From assembly GCF_000383235.1 (NCBI RefSeq), contig NZ_KB910924.1, forward strand, positions 370,877-434,876: a stretch of 64,000 nt of DNA, read 5' to 3'. The position numbers were made by a program, and so were the translations under genes. How positions within the stretch are numbered: the first letter of the stretch is position 1; the number at the start of each line of letters is the position of its first letter. Of this stretch, positions 17,370-26,618 are shown piece after piece. Below the pieces are notes generated by a model. The model was given only the letters and a program-made list of their open reading frames with translations, was not told where the DNA came from and searched no databases. The stretch is from Bacillus sp. 123MFChir2 (GTDB taxonomy: Bacteria > Bacillota > Bacilli > Bacillales > Bacillaceae_G).

Positions 17370-18335
17370 ATGAAGGCTCTTATATTTAACACATTTGGAG
17401 AACCAGAAGTATTACAATATGAAGAAATCCCAAATCCTGTTATCGGACCTGATGAAATTCTTGTGAAAATGAAAGCAATTGGTTTAAATTTTGCTGATGT
17501 TTATAGAAGAAAAGGTAATTACCACCTTGCCGGTAAACCACCGTATATTTTAGGCTACGAAGGCGCTGGAATTGTCGAAATGGTAGGAAGTAATGTTACG
17601 ACAATTAAGCAAGGAGACTCTATCGCATTTGCAGATGTTCCTTATGCAAATGCAGAGCTTGTAGCAGTTCCACTAGAGAAAGCAATTCCACTTCCTAATC
17701 ATATTTCACATGAAACTGCTGCTTCTATTTTACTACAAGGTTTAACAGCTCACTATTTAACCCGAGATAGCTATGCGGTAAAAGAAGGAGATATCGTACT
17801 CGTACACGCTGCTGCCGGTGGTGTTGGCCAGCTTCTTGTACAAATTATAAAATTACTAGGCGGTAAAGTGATTGCACTTACTTCTTCTATTCAAAAAGCA
17901 AAAGCTGCCGAAGCTGTTGGCGCAGACTGGGCCTTTTTGTATGAAGATGATTGGAAACAGAAAGTTATGCATGTGACGAACGGAAAAGGTGTCGATGTCG
18001 TATATGAATCTGTTGGTTCTACGTTAATGGATAGCTTTGAGGCAACACGTATCGGAGGAACAGTTGTGTTTTACGGAATGGCAGGAGGCGATCCAGCACC
18101 TGTAGACCCGCGCATGCTTATGGATACATCTAAGACACTAACCGGCGGAGATTTATGGAATGTACTCACGTCTCATGATGAACGCGTTATTCGTTCTAAT
18201 GAACTGTTCACATGGATTCAACAAGGAAAAATCAAGTTATCTAAGCCAACTACATTTTCATTAAACGAAGGCGCAAAAGCACACCATTATTTAGAAAGTA
18301 GAAAAAGCACAGGAAAAATTTTATTACTTCCATAA
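17370..18335 (+). CDS. Zinc-free quinone oxidoreductase (MDR superfamily)
   Basis: 321 residues. GroES-like domain first ('ILVKMKAIGLNFADVYRRKG'), then the NADPH Rossmann part 'VLVHAAAGGVGQLLVQIIKLLG' at about 147-168. The zinc ligands of alcohol dehydrogenases are absent, as in QOR-type NADPH:quinone reductases. It probably reduces quinones or electrophilic enones. It stands alone between a palindrome and a terminator. Confidence 0.88.
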   Translation: MKALIFNTFGEPEVLQYEEIPNPVIGPDEILVKMKAIGLNFADVYRRKGNYHLAGKPPYILGYEGAGIVEMVGSNVTTIKQGDSIAFADVPYANAELVAVPLEKAIPLPNHISHETAASILLQGLTAHYLTRDSYAVKEGDIVLVHAAAGGVGQLLVQIIKLLGGKVIALTSSIQKAKAAEAVGADWAFLYEDDWKQKVMHVTNGKGVDVVYESVGSTLMDSFEATRIGGTVVFYGMAGGDPAPVDPRMLMDTSKTLTGGDLWNVLTSHDERVIRSNELFTWIQQGKIKLSKPTTFSLNEGAKAHHYLESRKSTGKILLLP

Positions 18336-18346
18336 AACAATGATAA

Positions 18347-18380
18347 AAATAACGTGCCGTATCTATATGGCACGTTATTT
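18347..18380. terminator. Bidirectional terminator
   Basis: A 12-bp stem (AAATAACGTGCC and its complement) with a 10-base loop lies between the convergent quinone reductase and GrpB genes. Confidence 0.8.
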
Positions 18381-18890
18381 TTTCTTCATCCATTCTATCG
18401 CTCTTTGTTCCCTCTCACGAACAAATGCATCTTTTCCTTCAATATAACTCTCGATATCATATGTAAATTGTTTCGCAAGCTCTTGCTTTAGCGTTGCATA
18501 GGCCTCTGCTTCTTCACAATGCTCCATCATGTAATCGCGAAAAGAGAGGTGTCGTATAATCTCTTGATTCCCTGTTTCATATACATGTAAATGATAGCTT
18601 CGCTTTTCTTCTGTACCGTGTATGTAGAAACGACGTCCTGAAATACCATTTTCACCTTTTGGTGTATAACCCATTTTTTGGAATACATCATTCCAACTAT
18701 CCACTTTGGCAATATTCGTAACTTCCATAATCATATCAATAATCGGTTTTGACGCTAATCCAGGCACTGATGTACTGCCAATATGATGAACTTTCACATG
18801 TTCTGGCATTGCTTCCTTTAAACGTTTCGCCTCTTTCTGAAACCTTTCTGCCCAGTGATTTTCATAGGGTAATACTTCCACTTTCCTCAT
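18375..18890 (-). CDS. GrpB-family protein (UPF0157)
   Basis: 171 residues. The family signature 'HHIGSTSVPGLASKPIIDMIMEV' (about 39-61) has the GS plus Asp layout of a nucleotidyltransferase fold, and 'RSYHLHVYE' is the second conserved block. GrpB proteins resemble minimal nucleotidyltransferases; the substrate is not established. Start ATG 18890 has AAGGGGG six bases upstream; the earlier ATG touches it. Confidence 0.85.
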   Translation of the reverse strand: MRKVEVLPYENHWAERFQKEAKRLKEAMPEHVKVHHIGSTSVPGLASKPIIDMIMEVTNIAKVDSWNDVFQKMGYTPKGENGISGRRFYIHGTEEKRSYHLHVYETGNQEIIRHLSFRDYMMEHCEEAEAYATLKQELAKQFTYDIESYIEGKDAFVREREQRAIEWMKKK

Positions 18891-18914
18891 GCCCATCCCC
18901 CTTACATTCGTTTC

Positions 18915-19175
18915 TTACTTAAAGTCTTTCCATGACAAGCTACTTTCACCTAATAATTCTTCAAATGATTTATTTTTTTCACGTTCACGCTGTTCTTTAC
19001 GCTTTCTCTCTAACTCCATTTCTTGTTTCTGTTCCTCTTGCTCTTTTAACTCTTTCTGTTTACTTTTTAGTTGTTTCATTAGAGCTTCGTTCAATTGATC
19101 TCCAATTGTTAGTGTTTCCTTTTCCATCTTCATTACGCTTTGTTTCTGTGTTTGCTTTTGTTTTTTCTTCGCCAT
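18915..19175 (-). CDS. yqkE: YqkE-like protein (DUF3886)
   Basis: 86 residues, almost entirely charged and coiled-coil-like (runs of K, E, Q and R from 15 to 65) with a short conserved end 'SFEELLGESSLSWKDFK'. No membrane segment or signal. Its place near yqkF and yqkD matches B. subtilis yqkE. Function unknown. ATG 19175 has AAAGGTGA seven bases upstream. Confidence 0.8.
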   Translation of the reverse strand: MAKKKQKQTQKQSVMKMEKETLTIGDQLNEALMKQLKSKQKELKEQEEQKQEMELERKRKEQREREKNKSFEELLGESSLSWKDFK

Positions 19176-19283
19176 AATCAAATCACCTTTTACTTTTTTC
19201 TTTATTATAGTAGAAAGTGTAAATTAGCAGCAACAAAAAGAGCGGTATTACTATTCAATTTCACAAATCTTTGCTCTAATGAA

Positions 19284-19485
19284 TATATAAATACAAGTTG
19301 TTTTTTTAACATATAAGTCGCTGCTATGCAGAATAAAACATGGCCGCTACTTGCTTTCTCCCTTTCCTTTAAACTTTGCACGTGGCAGGAACAGGCACTG
19401 ACCGATTCTATGCATGGCCAGTTGCTCTCGCCCACCGAAAAAGAAAAGGGTTATTATGTTAGTTTTTCAATTTGCATCTACATAT
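19284..19485 (+). repeat. Dispersed repeat, copy E (bcr-like)
   Basis: Left end TATATAAATACAAGTTG, core 'TTTGCACGTGGCAGGAA', hairpin arms CTGACC / GGCCAG, right end 'TTTTTCAATTTGCATCTACA'. It is one of the most complete copies. It lies between yqkE and the 5'-nucleotidase gene. Confidence 0.85.
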
Positions 19486-19636
19486 GTTGAAAGATAAAAA
19501 TAGATTTATAGAGTTAACCGCTTACAATTTATTATTTATTTTCTATATAAAAATAAAAAGATGTTTTATGAATTTTCTTAAAATATTAAATTTTATATAG
19601 ATTGTTTCCTCATAATCTATTAAAATTATGTCGTAT

Positions 19637-19642
19637 AATGTC
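19637..19642 (+). promoter_or_regulatory. Likely -10 box of the 5'-nucleotidase gene
   Basis: TCGTATAATG contains a perfect TATAAT about 35 bases before the start codon. No good -35 is seen, which suggests activator dependence, though I could not find a clear tandem PhoP box. The 180 bases upstream of it are very AT-rich and hold nothing else I can name. Confidence 0.4.
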
Positions 19643-19672
19643 AGATTTATATAAAAGGGGAGAAACAAAAAC

Positions 19673-21262
19673 ATGTGGAAAAAAATTATACCTGCAGTTG
19701 CTGTTTTAAGTACCGTTACATTTTCAAGTGTGTTTGCAGCACAACCAACTTCTACACCAGCACAAGATAATCGTTATATCGATGTGCAAATGCTGGGCAT
19801 TAATGACTTTCATGGTCAATTAAACACAGTAAAAAAAATAAATAACAGGGAAGCTGGCGGCGTCGATTATTTAGCTGCATACTTACGGGATCACGAAAAA
19901 CAAAATCCAAATACGCTACTTGTTCATGCCGGAGACGCAGTTGGAGCAAGTCCACCCGTTTCAGCTTTATTACAAGATGAACCAACAATTGAGATCTTTA
20001 ATGACCTTGGCTTTGATGTTGGAACCATTGGAAACCATGAATTTGATGAAGGTATAGAAGAAATGCGTCGCCTTATTTATGGCGGTTATCATGAAAAGAC
20101 TGGAAACTTTAAAGGGGCACAGTTCCCTTACGTTGCAGCCAATGTTTATAACAAAACAACTGGCCGTTTATTTTTACCACCATTTACAGTAAAAATGGTA
20201 CAAGGAGTTCCAGTTGGTTTTATTGGTGTTGTTACAACAGAAACACCAAACGTGGTTATTCCGAAAATGGTTGAAAATGTACAGTTCACAGATGAAGTAG
20301 AGGCTATTAACAAATCTGCACAGCAATTAAAGCGATTAGGCGTAAAATCGATTGTTGTATTAGCACATAATCCGGGTACAACAGATGATAAAGGAATTAC
20401 AGAGGGAGATCTCGTTCGCTTAGCTCAAAATACCGATCCAGAAGTCGATGTCATTTTTGGCGGGCATAACCATGCATATGTAAACGGTACTGTAAACGGG
20501 AAACTTCTTGTACAAGCTTATTCATACGGCATGGCTTTCGCAGATGTTGATTTAAAAATTGACAAGAAAACAAAAGATATTGTAGAGAAAAAGGCTGAGA
20601 TTGTTACAACATTCCATGACGGCATCCAACCAGATTCACAAATTAAGAAAAAAATGGAACAGTATGAAGCAAAAGTCGCTCCACTTGTAAGCGAAGTTGT
20701 CGGAAAAGCTGCAATTGCTTTAGATAGAACACAATCACCTGCCGGGGAATCTACGCTTGGTAACTTAATTGCTGATGCACAGCGCAGTGTGATGAACGGA
20801 CAAATTGCTATTATGAATCCTGGCGGTATTCGGAACGATTTAGATGCTGGAGATATTACGTGGGGAGAATTATATGGTATTCAACCTTTTGGCAACCAGC
20901 TAATAAAGTCAACCTTAACTGGGAAAGATATTCGTGACATTTTAAATCAGCAGTGGCAAAAAGATAAAACACGTATGCTCCAAATTTCTGGCATCACATA
21001 TAAATGGGATGATAGTAAAGCAGTTGGAGAAAAAGTCGTTGATGTGCAATTATCAAATGGTGAAGCGCTTGTTGATTCACAAACATATACTGTCGTAGCA
21101 AATGCCTTTTTAGCTTCTGGCGGGGATGGTTTCGTTTCATTTAGAAATGGAAAAAATGCAGAAACAGGGCCAAATGATTTAGACGCACTAGTAGATTATG
21201 TGAAACAAGCAAAATCTCCAATTGAAGCAAAAATTGAAGGTCGTATTCAAAAAATAAATTAG
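19673..21262 (+). CDS. Secreted 5'-nucleotidase (UshA type)
   Basis: 529 residues. Signal peptide with a likely cut after about 22 (VFAA). Metallophosphatase motifs are 'NDFHGQL' at 44-50, 'HAGDAVG', 'GNHEFDEG' from 120 and 'GGHNHAY'; the C-terminal nucleotide-binding domain holds 'NPGGIRNDLDAGDITWGELY' and 'FLASGGDGF'. It releases phosphate and nucleosides from extracellular nucleotides. There is no LPXTG or lipobox, so it is probably free or cell-wall associated. It differs from the anchored CpdB-type enzyme at 41-43 kb. Confidence 0.9.
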   Translation: MWKKIIPAVAVLSTVTFSSVFAAQPTSTPAQDNRYIDVQMLGINDFHGQLNTVKKINNREAGGVDYLAAYLRDHEKQNPNTLLVHAGDAVGASPPVSALLQDEPTIEIFNDLGFDVGTIGNHEFDEGIEEMRRLIYGGYHEKTGNFKGAQFPYVAANVYNKTTGRLFLPPFTVKMVQGVPVGFIGVVTTETPNVVIPKMVENVQFTDEVEAINKSAQQLKRLGVKSIVVLAHNPGTTDDKGITEGDLVRLAQNTDPEVDVIFGGHNHAYVNGTVNGKLLVQAYSYGMAFADVDLKIDKKTKDIVEKKAEIVTTFHDGIQPDSQIKKKMEQYEAKVAPLVSEVVGKAAIALDRTQSPAGESTLGNLIADAQRSVMNGQIAIMNPGGIRNDLDAGDITWGELYGIQPFGNQLIKSTLTGKDIRDILNQQWQKDKTRMLQISGITYKWDDSKAVGEKVVDVQLSNGEALVDSQTYTVVANAFLASGGDGFVSFRNGKNAETGPNDLDALVDYVKQAKSPIEAKIEGRIQKIN

Positions 21263-21319
21263 GCATTATAAAATACAGATTTTGAATCTTTTACAAATCT
21301 TACTATCTATAATTAGTGG

Positions 21320-21347
21320 AATAAAAGCGGGAACTCCCGCTTTTATT
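21320..21347. terminator. Bidirectional terminator
   Basis: A 13-bp stem (AATAAAAGCGGGA and its complement) with a 2-base loop between the convergent 5'-nucleotidase and regulator genes. Confidence 0.85.
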
Positions 21348-21801
21348 CTTTTTCACGATATTTTTTTAAATATTCTTCCAGGGCTATCTCAACAACTTTA
21401 GATTTGTGCACGCCATTTCTAATAGAAAAACAGTCTAAATGTTCTAATGTTTGTTTTGACAGAGAGAACGTACGTCTTTTTTTCTCTCCTGTATGGGCAG
21501 AAGGAATACATATTCCATACTCCTGTTTTTGCAACAACTTATAAATATTTTGCAATTGTTCATAAATAAGACGTTGATAATCTATTTTTTCCTGTTGTAT
21601 GCTCACAGCTTCTTTTAATTGTAGATGACGAGGCTCTTCTCCCTCCCCAACAAACATCCTTTTTTTTTGCTCACTATCATATTCATATCCGAGCAACCGT
21701 AATTTTTTTGATAATGTATATGGACTCATCTCTAGTCGTTTTGCAACAATTGTAATCGATTCATGATTATTTAAGCGATCAATAATTTCACCAATTTCCA
21801 C
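21343..21801 (-). CDS. Putative DNA-binding protein: HTH plus ribbon-helix-helix
   Basis: 152 residues. The N-terminus 'SITIVAKRLEMSPYTLSKKLRLLGYEY' (about 14-40) reads as a helix-turn-helix. A charged linker rich in Gln follows (50-100). The C-terminus 'KRRTFSLSKQTLEHLDCFSIRNGVHKSKVVEIALEEYLKKY' has the strand-helix-helix pattern of ribbon-helix-helix proteins. I start at GTG 21801 since GGAGGG lies five bases upstream. I do not know the family; a regulator with two DNA-binding parts is my reading. Confidence 0.6.
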   Translation of the reverse strand: MEIGEIIDRLNNHESITIVAKRLEMSPYTLSKKLRLLGYEYDSEQKKRMFVGEGEEPRHLQLKEAVSIQQEKIDYQRLIYEQLQNIYKLLQKQEYGICIPSAHTGEKKRRTFSLSKQTLEHLDCFSIRNGVHKSKVVEIALEEYLKKYREKE

Positions 21802-21978
21802 CTCTTCCCTCCTCTCTCTTATACATAACTTAAAACTTCTATCTTTAAGCATTTTACTTCTCATTCATGCAAGATAAAGTTATTATGTTAAGATACAATA
21901 ATTTCTTATTCGTCTATTTAGTATATGTTAACCAATCGACACCGTTCACTATATCGCACTCGAAAGGAGGTCCCGCTC

Positions 21979-22980
21979 ATGTTCAGTCGCAGCTGCACCC
22001 CTTCTTTTTACGATAAAAATAAACAACTTATTCCAAATAGCATTGCTACAATTGAAAATGTACTTATAAACAATCGCAAGCAATCATTGCTTATTCGTAG
22101 CCAAGATCTCAAACAACCTCTTTTATTATGTTTACATGGTGGACCGGGAATGGCTCACATTGGCTTTGCACGCCATTTCCAAACAGAACTCGAGAAACAT
22201 TTTATCGTTGTCAACTGGGATCAGCGCGGAGCAGGTAAATCCTTTTCATGGCGTGATTTCAAAGAGCCGCTAAAAATTGAACAATTTATTTTGGATACAC
22301 ATAAACTAATTGACTATCTGCTAAACAAATTTCAAAAAAAGAAGTTATTTCTTCTTGGGCACTCTTGGGGTAGCATCATTGGATTATCTGCTGCGCAGCA
22401 ATCTCCCCAATCCATCGAAGCCTATATTGGAGTTGGCCAAATTGTGCATATGAAGCAAAATGAGAAATTACTTTTTAAACATTTAATTCAATCCGCAAAG
22501 AAGCACAGACATGATCGGGCACTCGCTTCTTTAAAAAAGCTTGGAAAACCACCATTTCTAGATAAAAAGCGACTGCTTATTCAAAGGAAATGGCTTGGTA
22601 TTTTTGGCGGTGCTATTCAAAATGGAACATTTTTTTCATTCATTCGAAAAGGATTGTTATCATCTGAATACACATTGATAGATTGGATAAAATTTTTTAG
22701 TGGAAATATAAAATCCGGAGAATTATGGAGAGAAATGTTAACAGTTGATTTCTTTTCACAAATTCCAAGTGTTTCGTTTCCTGTCTATTTTTGCTCTGGA
22801 CGCTATGACTATCAAACACCTTATGCACTTGTACAACAATATTGCGATGTTTTGAACGCTCCTATCAAAAAAATGATTTGGTTTCCTGACTCAGCCCATT
22901 CTCCACACTTTGAAGAACATGAACATTTTGCAGAAACGTTACTCGAAATTAAACAAGAGCATTTTTTACTGCACCCTTGA
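21979..22980 (+). CDS. Alpha/beta hydrolase, proline-iminopeptidase-like
   Basis: 333 residues. Oxyanion region 'LCLHGGPGMAHIGF' and nucleophile elbow 'LLGHSWGSIIGLSAAQ' are those of S33 peptidases. The late Asp (SGRYDYQTPYA) and His (DSAHSPHFEE) complete the triad. The cap domain is unlike that of classical PIP, so it may hydrolyse another amide or ester. AAAGGAGGT lies seven bases before ATG 21979. It is divergent from the HTH/RHH gene, 180 bases away. Confidence 0.82.
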   Translation: MFSRSCTPSFYDKNKQLIPNSIATIENVLINNRKQSLLIRSQDLKQPLLLCLHGGPGMAHIGFARHFQTELEKHFIVVNWDQRGAGKSFSWRDFKEPLKIEQFILDTHKLIDYLLNKFQKKKLFLLGHSWGSIIGLSAAQQSPQSIEAYIGVGQIVHMKQNEKLLFKHLIQSAKKHRHDRALASLKKLGKPPFLDKKRLLIQRKWLGIFGGAIQNGTFFSFIRKGLLSSEYTLIDWIKFFSGNIKSGELWREMLTVDFFSQIPSVSFPVYFCSGRYDYQTPYALVQQYCDVLNAPIKKMIWFPDSAHSPHFEEHEHFAETLLEIKQEHFLLHP

Positions 22981-23087
22981 TTTCTATATTTCATGAAAAG
23001 GATTGTGCACCGCATGAAGCATGCCTCTTGTTCAAGGTGCAACTTCTATCAATAGAACTCTTGCTGCCTACAAATAGCAAAATAGAA

Positions 23088-23113
23088 AAAGGTGCGTGTA
23101 TTCACGCACCTTT
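23088..23113. terminator. Bidirectional terminator
   Basis: An 11-bp stem (AAAGGTGCGTG and its complement) with a 4-base loop between the convergent hydrolase and LacI-type genes. Confidence 0.85.
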
Positions 23114-24057
23114 CATTTTGTTGATCCTCTCTCAATCAGAACGAAATCTACATTCATTATCTCATGTTTATCTTCTACCTTTTTTATTTTTGCAATTAAT
23201 CTCCGGATAGCAACTATCCCTATACTTGTTATCGGCTGAGCAATTGTCGTTAAAGATGGTGTAGACCACTCTCCTTGCACGGCTCCATTCAAACTAATAA
23301 CTTGCAAATACTCTGGAATAGAGATATGTAATTTTTGCGCAGCACGGATAAAATCAATTCCGGTGGTATCACTACAAGTGACGATGCCATCTATATATGG
23401 ATGTTTTCGCAATACCTCCACAGCGATTTGTTCTGAATTCTCCTCTCTTCTATACATTTCGATCACTCGGTAAGATATATTTTTCTCCCAAACCGCGTCT
23501 AAAAAACCAGTGAAATGTTCTTCCATCGTTTCATGACTCGATCCTTCATGAATATAAGCAAGAAAGTGGCATCCTTTCTTTTCTAGTAACGAAACGGCTT
23601 GTATTGCTCCATTATAGTACTGCGAAGCCCTTTCTTCACTTGAATCAATAATTACAAATGGAACTGATACTTTTTCTTTTTGTAATCCTTCATATACATC
23701 ACGTGTCATAAGAATACCGGCAATATTATTTTGTTCCAATACATCCATATAACCACTCTTATGTTTCACATTACATATAACGATTTGATACCCCTCATTG
23801 TGAGCTTCTTCTTCAATAACCGTAAGCAAGGATAAGCATGCTGGATCTTGTATGTTAGATACTAGTAAAGCAATCATGGTGGAAGACTTTTTAAATAAAG
23901 CTTTTGCCACCGCATTTGGTTTATACTGCAACTCTTCAATTGCTTTCTTCACTTGTTTGACCGTATCTTCATGTACATATCCTTTTTCATTTAATACTCG
24001 TGAAACAGTTGCGACTGAAACTCCCGCCAACTTTGCAACATCGCGAATCGTTGCCAC
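23113..24057 (-). CDS. LacI/GalR-family transcriptional regulator
   Basis: 314 residues. The N-terminal DNA-binding unit 'TIRDVAKLAGVSVATVSRVLN' is the classic LacI helix-turn-helix, followed by the hinge 'YKPNAVAKALFKK'. The rest is a periplasmic-binding-protein fold that should bind a sugar or related effector. GTG 24057 is chosen because AGGGGTG lies just upstream. No sugar gene is adjacent, so the regulon is unknown. Confidence 0.9.
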   Translation of the reverse strand: MATIRDVAKLAGVSVATVSRVLNEKGYVHEDTVKQVKKAIEELQYKPNAVAKALFKKSSTMIALLVSNIQDPACLSLLTVIEEEAHNEGYQIVICNVKHKSGYMDVLEQNNIAGILMTRDVYEGLQKEKVSVPFVIIDSSEERASQYYNGAIQAVSLLEKKGCHFLAYIHEGSSHETMEEHFTGFLDAVWEKNISYRVIEMYRREENSEQIAVEVLRKHPYIDGIVTCSDTTGIDFIRAAQKLHISIPEYLQVISLNGAVQGEWSTPSLTTIAQPITSIGIVAIRRLIAKIKKVEDKHEIMNVDFVLIERGSTK

Positions 24058-24162
24058 CTCTTCACCCCTCAACATGGAAATAGTTTACAAATTCACCGTA
24101 AAACAAATTGAATGATACGTCAAGGGTATTATTTTATATTTCTGAAAATTGTTACATAAAAA

Positions 24163-24187
24163 AAGAAGTGCTTACATAGCACTTCTT
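24163..24187 (-). terminator. Terminator of the antiporter gene
   Basis: A 10-bp stem (AAGAAGTGCT and its complement), followed on the minus strand by seven T. Confidence 0.8.
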
Positions 24188-25338
24188 CCCTCTTTTAATT
24201 GTTTGTCTTTTATCGCAAATGTTTTCTTCAACATCGGCGGTGTAATCATTGTTGTTAAAATAACAACAATTACAATTGCTGTAAAGTAGTCTTTTGCTAA
24301 TAGTCCTGACGCAAGACCTTGTCCAGCAATAATGAGCGCTACTTCACCACGGGAAACCATTCCAGAACCAATGATTGTAGAAGACTGTAAATCAAAGCCT
24401 GTCATACGCGCTCCAAGACCACAACCAATTAATTTCGTTAACACAGCAATTACTGTTAAAATGACAATAAACCAAACTTTATCTCCAATTCCTGCAAACG
24501 TAATATTCATCCCGATACTTACAAAGAAAATAGGAACAAACATTGCATAAGCAATTGGTTCAACTTTCTTCTCAACTTCATGTTTATAATCTGTTTGAGA
24601 GATAGCAATCCCTGCCACAAACGCTCCGATAATACCCGCTATTCCTAATAATTCCCCGAAATATGCAAAAGAAAAACAAATAATAAGAGCTGTACTAATA
24701 ATAGATTCTGATACGCGAAGCGGAGAAAGCCAGCGCATAATCATCGGTACGCCCTTCCATCCGATTAGGATAATTGCTGCAAAGAAGACAACTTTCTTCA
24801 AGATAACCATCGTTAAATTGACATCATCTGCACCTAAGAAGCTCATTGCAAATGCAAGTAAAATAACAACAAGAATATCATCAAACACCGCTGCGCCAAG
24901 CATTGTTGTACTTTCACGTGTTTTCATTTTCCCTAAATCTCGAAGCGTTTGCACAGAGATACTAACGCTAGTTGCACAAAGAAGTAAGCCTAAAAATACG
25001 GCATTTGCTTGCTCCATTCCCATAATAAGACCCGCAACATAACCACCTATAAACGGCATAATAATTCCACCAACTGCTACTGCGAAAGAAGAATTTCGGT
25101 TTGCATTCAGTTCTTTTAAGTCCGTTTCTAAGCCGGCCATAAACATGAGAAGAATAACCCCAACTTCACTTAACTGCTTTAGTAAATCCGTATTATCAAT
25201 TAATCCTAGTACTGCTGGACCAATTATAATACCTATAATAAGTTTTCCAAGTACAGACGGTTGTCCTAGCCTAACACTTAAGTCACCCGCAAGTTTTGTA
25301 CTTAGTAAAATTACTGCTAATTGAAAGAAAAATATCAT
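24172..25338 (-). CDS. Na+(K+)/H+ antiporter, CPA2 family, GerN/GerT-like
   Basis: 388 residues, about 12 membrane segments. The start 'QLAVILLSTKLAGDLSVRLGQPSVLGKLI' and the motifs 'MFMAGLETDL' and 'GAAVFDDILVVILL' (the two-Asp exchange centre of CPA2) are clear. From memory it closely resembles B. cereus GerN, needed for inosine germination, and its paralogue GerT; I cannot tell which without alignment. No TrkA-N domain is fused. The gene is monocistronic. Confidence 0.85.
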   Translation of the reverse strand: MIFFFQLAVILLSTKLAGDLSVRLGQPSVLGKLIIGIIIGPAVLGLIDNTDLLKQLSEVGVILLMFMAGLETDLKELNANRNSSFAVAVGGIIMPFIGGYVAGLIMGMEQANAVFLGLLLCATSVSISVQTLRDLGKMKTRESTTMLGAAVFDDILVVILLAFAMSFLGADDVNLTMVILKKVVFFAAIILIGWKGVPMIMRWLSPLRVSESIISTALIICFSFAYFGELLGIAGIIGAFVAGIAISQTDYKHEVEKKVEPIAYAMFVPIFFVSIGMNITFAGIGDKVWFIVILTVIAVLTKLIGCGLGARMTGFDLQSSTIIGSGMVSRGEVALIIAGQGLASGLLAKDYFTAIVIVVILTTMITPPMLKKTFAIKDKQLKEGRSAM

Positions 25339-25684
25339 CTCATCTCTCCTTTTCCTACTTTACTCATTAGAATAACTATATATGATTTATACCAGTCTGT
25401 GAAATTATCAAATTTGTATCTTTACGTAATTAAAGCGCTTATTTATTCCCAATAATTTCTTGTTACAAAAAAACTTCCTATTTATAAAACATAGATATTT
25501 TTCTGATTCAAACCCCTTATTAATCTGACAAAAATTTTTTTCAAACTAGATATTATGTAAGATTATACCCTATCCTAGTTCATATTCCCCGTTATATTTA
25601 AAATCCCCCTTGCCGCTCTCACCTTTTCATCTCGTTATGATACAATGTAATTATCATATGTACTGTAAACTTGGAGGATAGAGT
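25339..25684. other. AT-rich intergenic region
   Basis: 346 bases with no gene. It holds the divergent promoters of the antiporter and YqkD-like genes. TACAAT about 45 bases before the yqkD start (in GATACAATG) is a likely -10. An AAGCGCTT palindrome near 25434 is cre-like only with two mismatches. Nothing else is recognised. Confidence 0.5.
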
Positions 25685-26608
25685 ATGAAAGCTTTTTGGA
25701 CAACAGTATTAACGATAATCGGTACTCTTATTGGAATTGGCATTTTCTTTACGAATAAAGTCATGTATTTAAAGAAAAAAACAGAAGAAGAAATTTTAGA
25801 ACGTGAAACAAAACTGCATTTTCGCTTTGAGGATTTTGAAGCTCTACAAAAAGAAGAAGTATATCTCTCTTCTCAATTTGGTTATAACATTCATGGTTAC
25901 TTTATTCCTGCTAATAATTCAAATAAGTTCATGATTTTTTGTCACGGCGTCACCGTCAACAAAATGAATTCCATAAAGTATGCAAATTTATTTTTAAACA
26001 AAGGATTCAACGTACTTATTTATGATCATCGCCGCCACGGTCAAACTGGAGGCAAAACAACAAGTTATGGCTATTACGAAAAACACGATCTAAAGACGGT
26101 AGTAGATTGGCTCAAACAACGATTTGGTTCAAATATTACGCTTGGTATCCACGGTGAATCAATGGGAGCAGCAACGTTATTACAATATGCTGGCATGGTT
26201 GAGGACGGAGCTGATTTTTACATTGCTGACTGCCCATTCTCTGATTTTTATGAACAGCTACATTATCGTTTAAAGGTTGAGTTTCATTTACCAAAATGGC
26301 CACTTTTACCAATGGCTAATGCATTTTTAAAAGTGCGTGATGGCTATACAATTCGTGAGGTTTCTCCAATTGATTGTGTGAAAAACATTAAAAATCCTGT
26401 ATTGTTCATCCATAGTAAAGATGATGATTACATTTTATGCAATATGACACAATCATTATATGAAGCAAAAGAAGGAGCAAAAGAACTCTTTATTGCCAAC
26501 AAAGGGGCCCATGCTTGTTCTTATGGAGAAAATAGAGAAGAATACGAATTGGCAGTTGATCAATTTTTAACAACATACGTGAACGAAACAAAAAACAGGC
26601 TTGCATAA
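25685..26608 (+). CDS. yqkD: Membrane-anchored alpha/beta hydrolase, YqkD type
   Basis: 307 residues. A hydrophobic anchor covers about 5-25. The hydrolase core shows 'MIFCHGVTVNK', 'VLIYDHRRHGQTGG', the nucleophile elbow 'GIHGESMGAATLLQ' and the late Asp and His ('SKDDDY', 'KGAHACSY'). Position and architecture match YqkD of B. subtilis. The substrate is unknown; likely a serine esterase acting at the outer face. GGAGG lies seven bases before the ATG. Confidence 0.85.
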   Translation: MKAFWTTVLTIIGTLIGIGIFFTNKVMYLKKKTEEEILERETKLHFRFEDFEALQKEEVYLSSQFGYNIHGYFIPANNSNKFMIFCHGVTVNKMNSIKYANLFLNKGFNVLIYDHRRHGQTGGKTTSYGYYEKHDLKTVVDWLKQRFGSNITLGIHGESMGAATLLQYAGMVEDGADFYIADCPFSDFYEQLHYRLKVEFHLPKWPLLPMANAFLKVRDGYTIREVSPIDCVKNIKNPVLFIHSKDDDYILCNMTQSLYEAKEGAKELFIANKGAHACSYGENREEYELAVDQFLTTYVNETKNRLA

Positions 26609-26618
26609 GCCTGTTTTT
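26591..26618. terminator. Bidirectional terminator
   Basis: A 12-bp stem (AAAAACAGGCTT and its complement) with a 4-base loop between the convergent yqkD and lipoprotein genes. Confidence 0.9.

Noticed and set aside
25425-25445. cre site between the antiporter and YqkD genes
   Set aside because: The AAGCGCTT palindrome differs from the cre consensus at two conserved positions.
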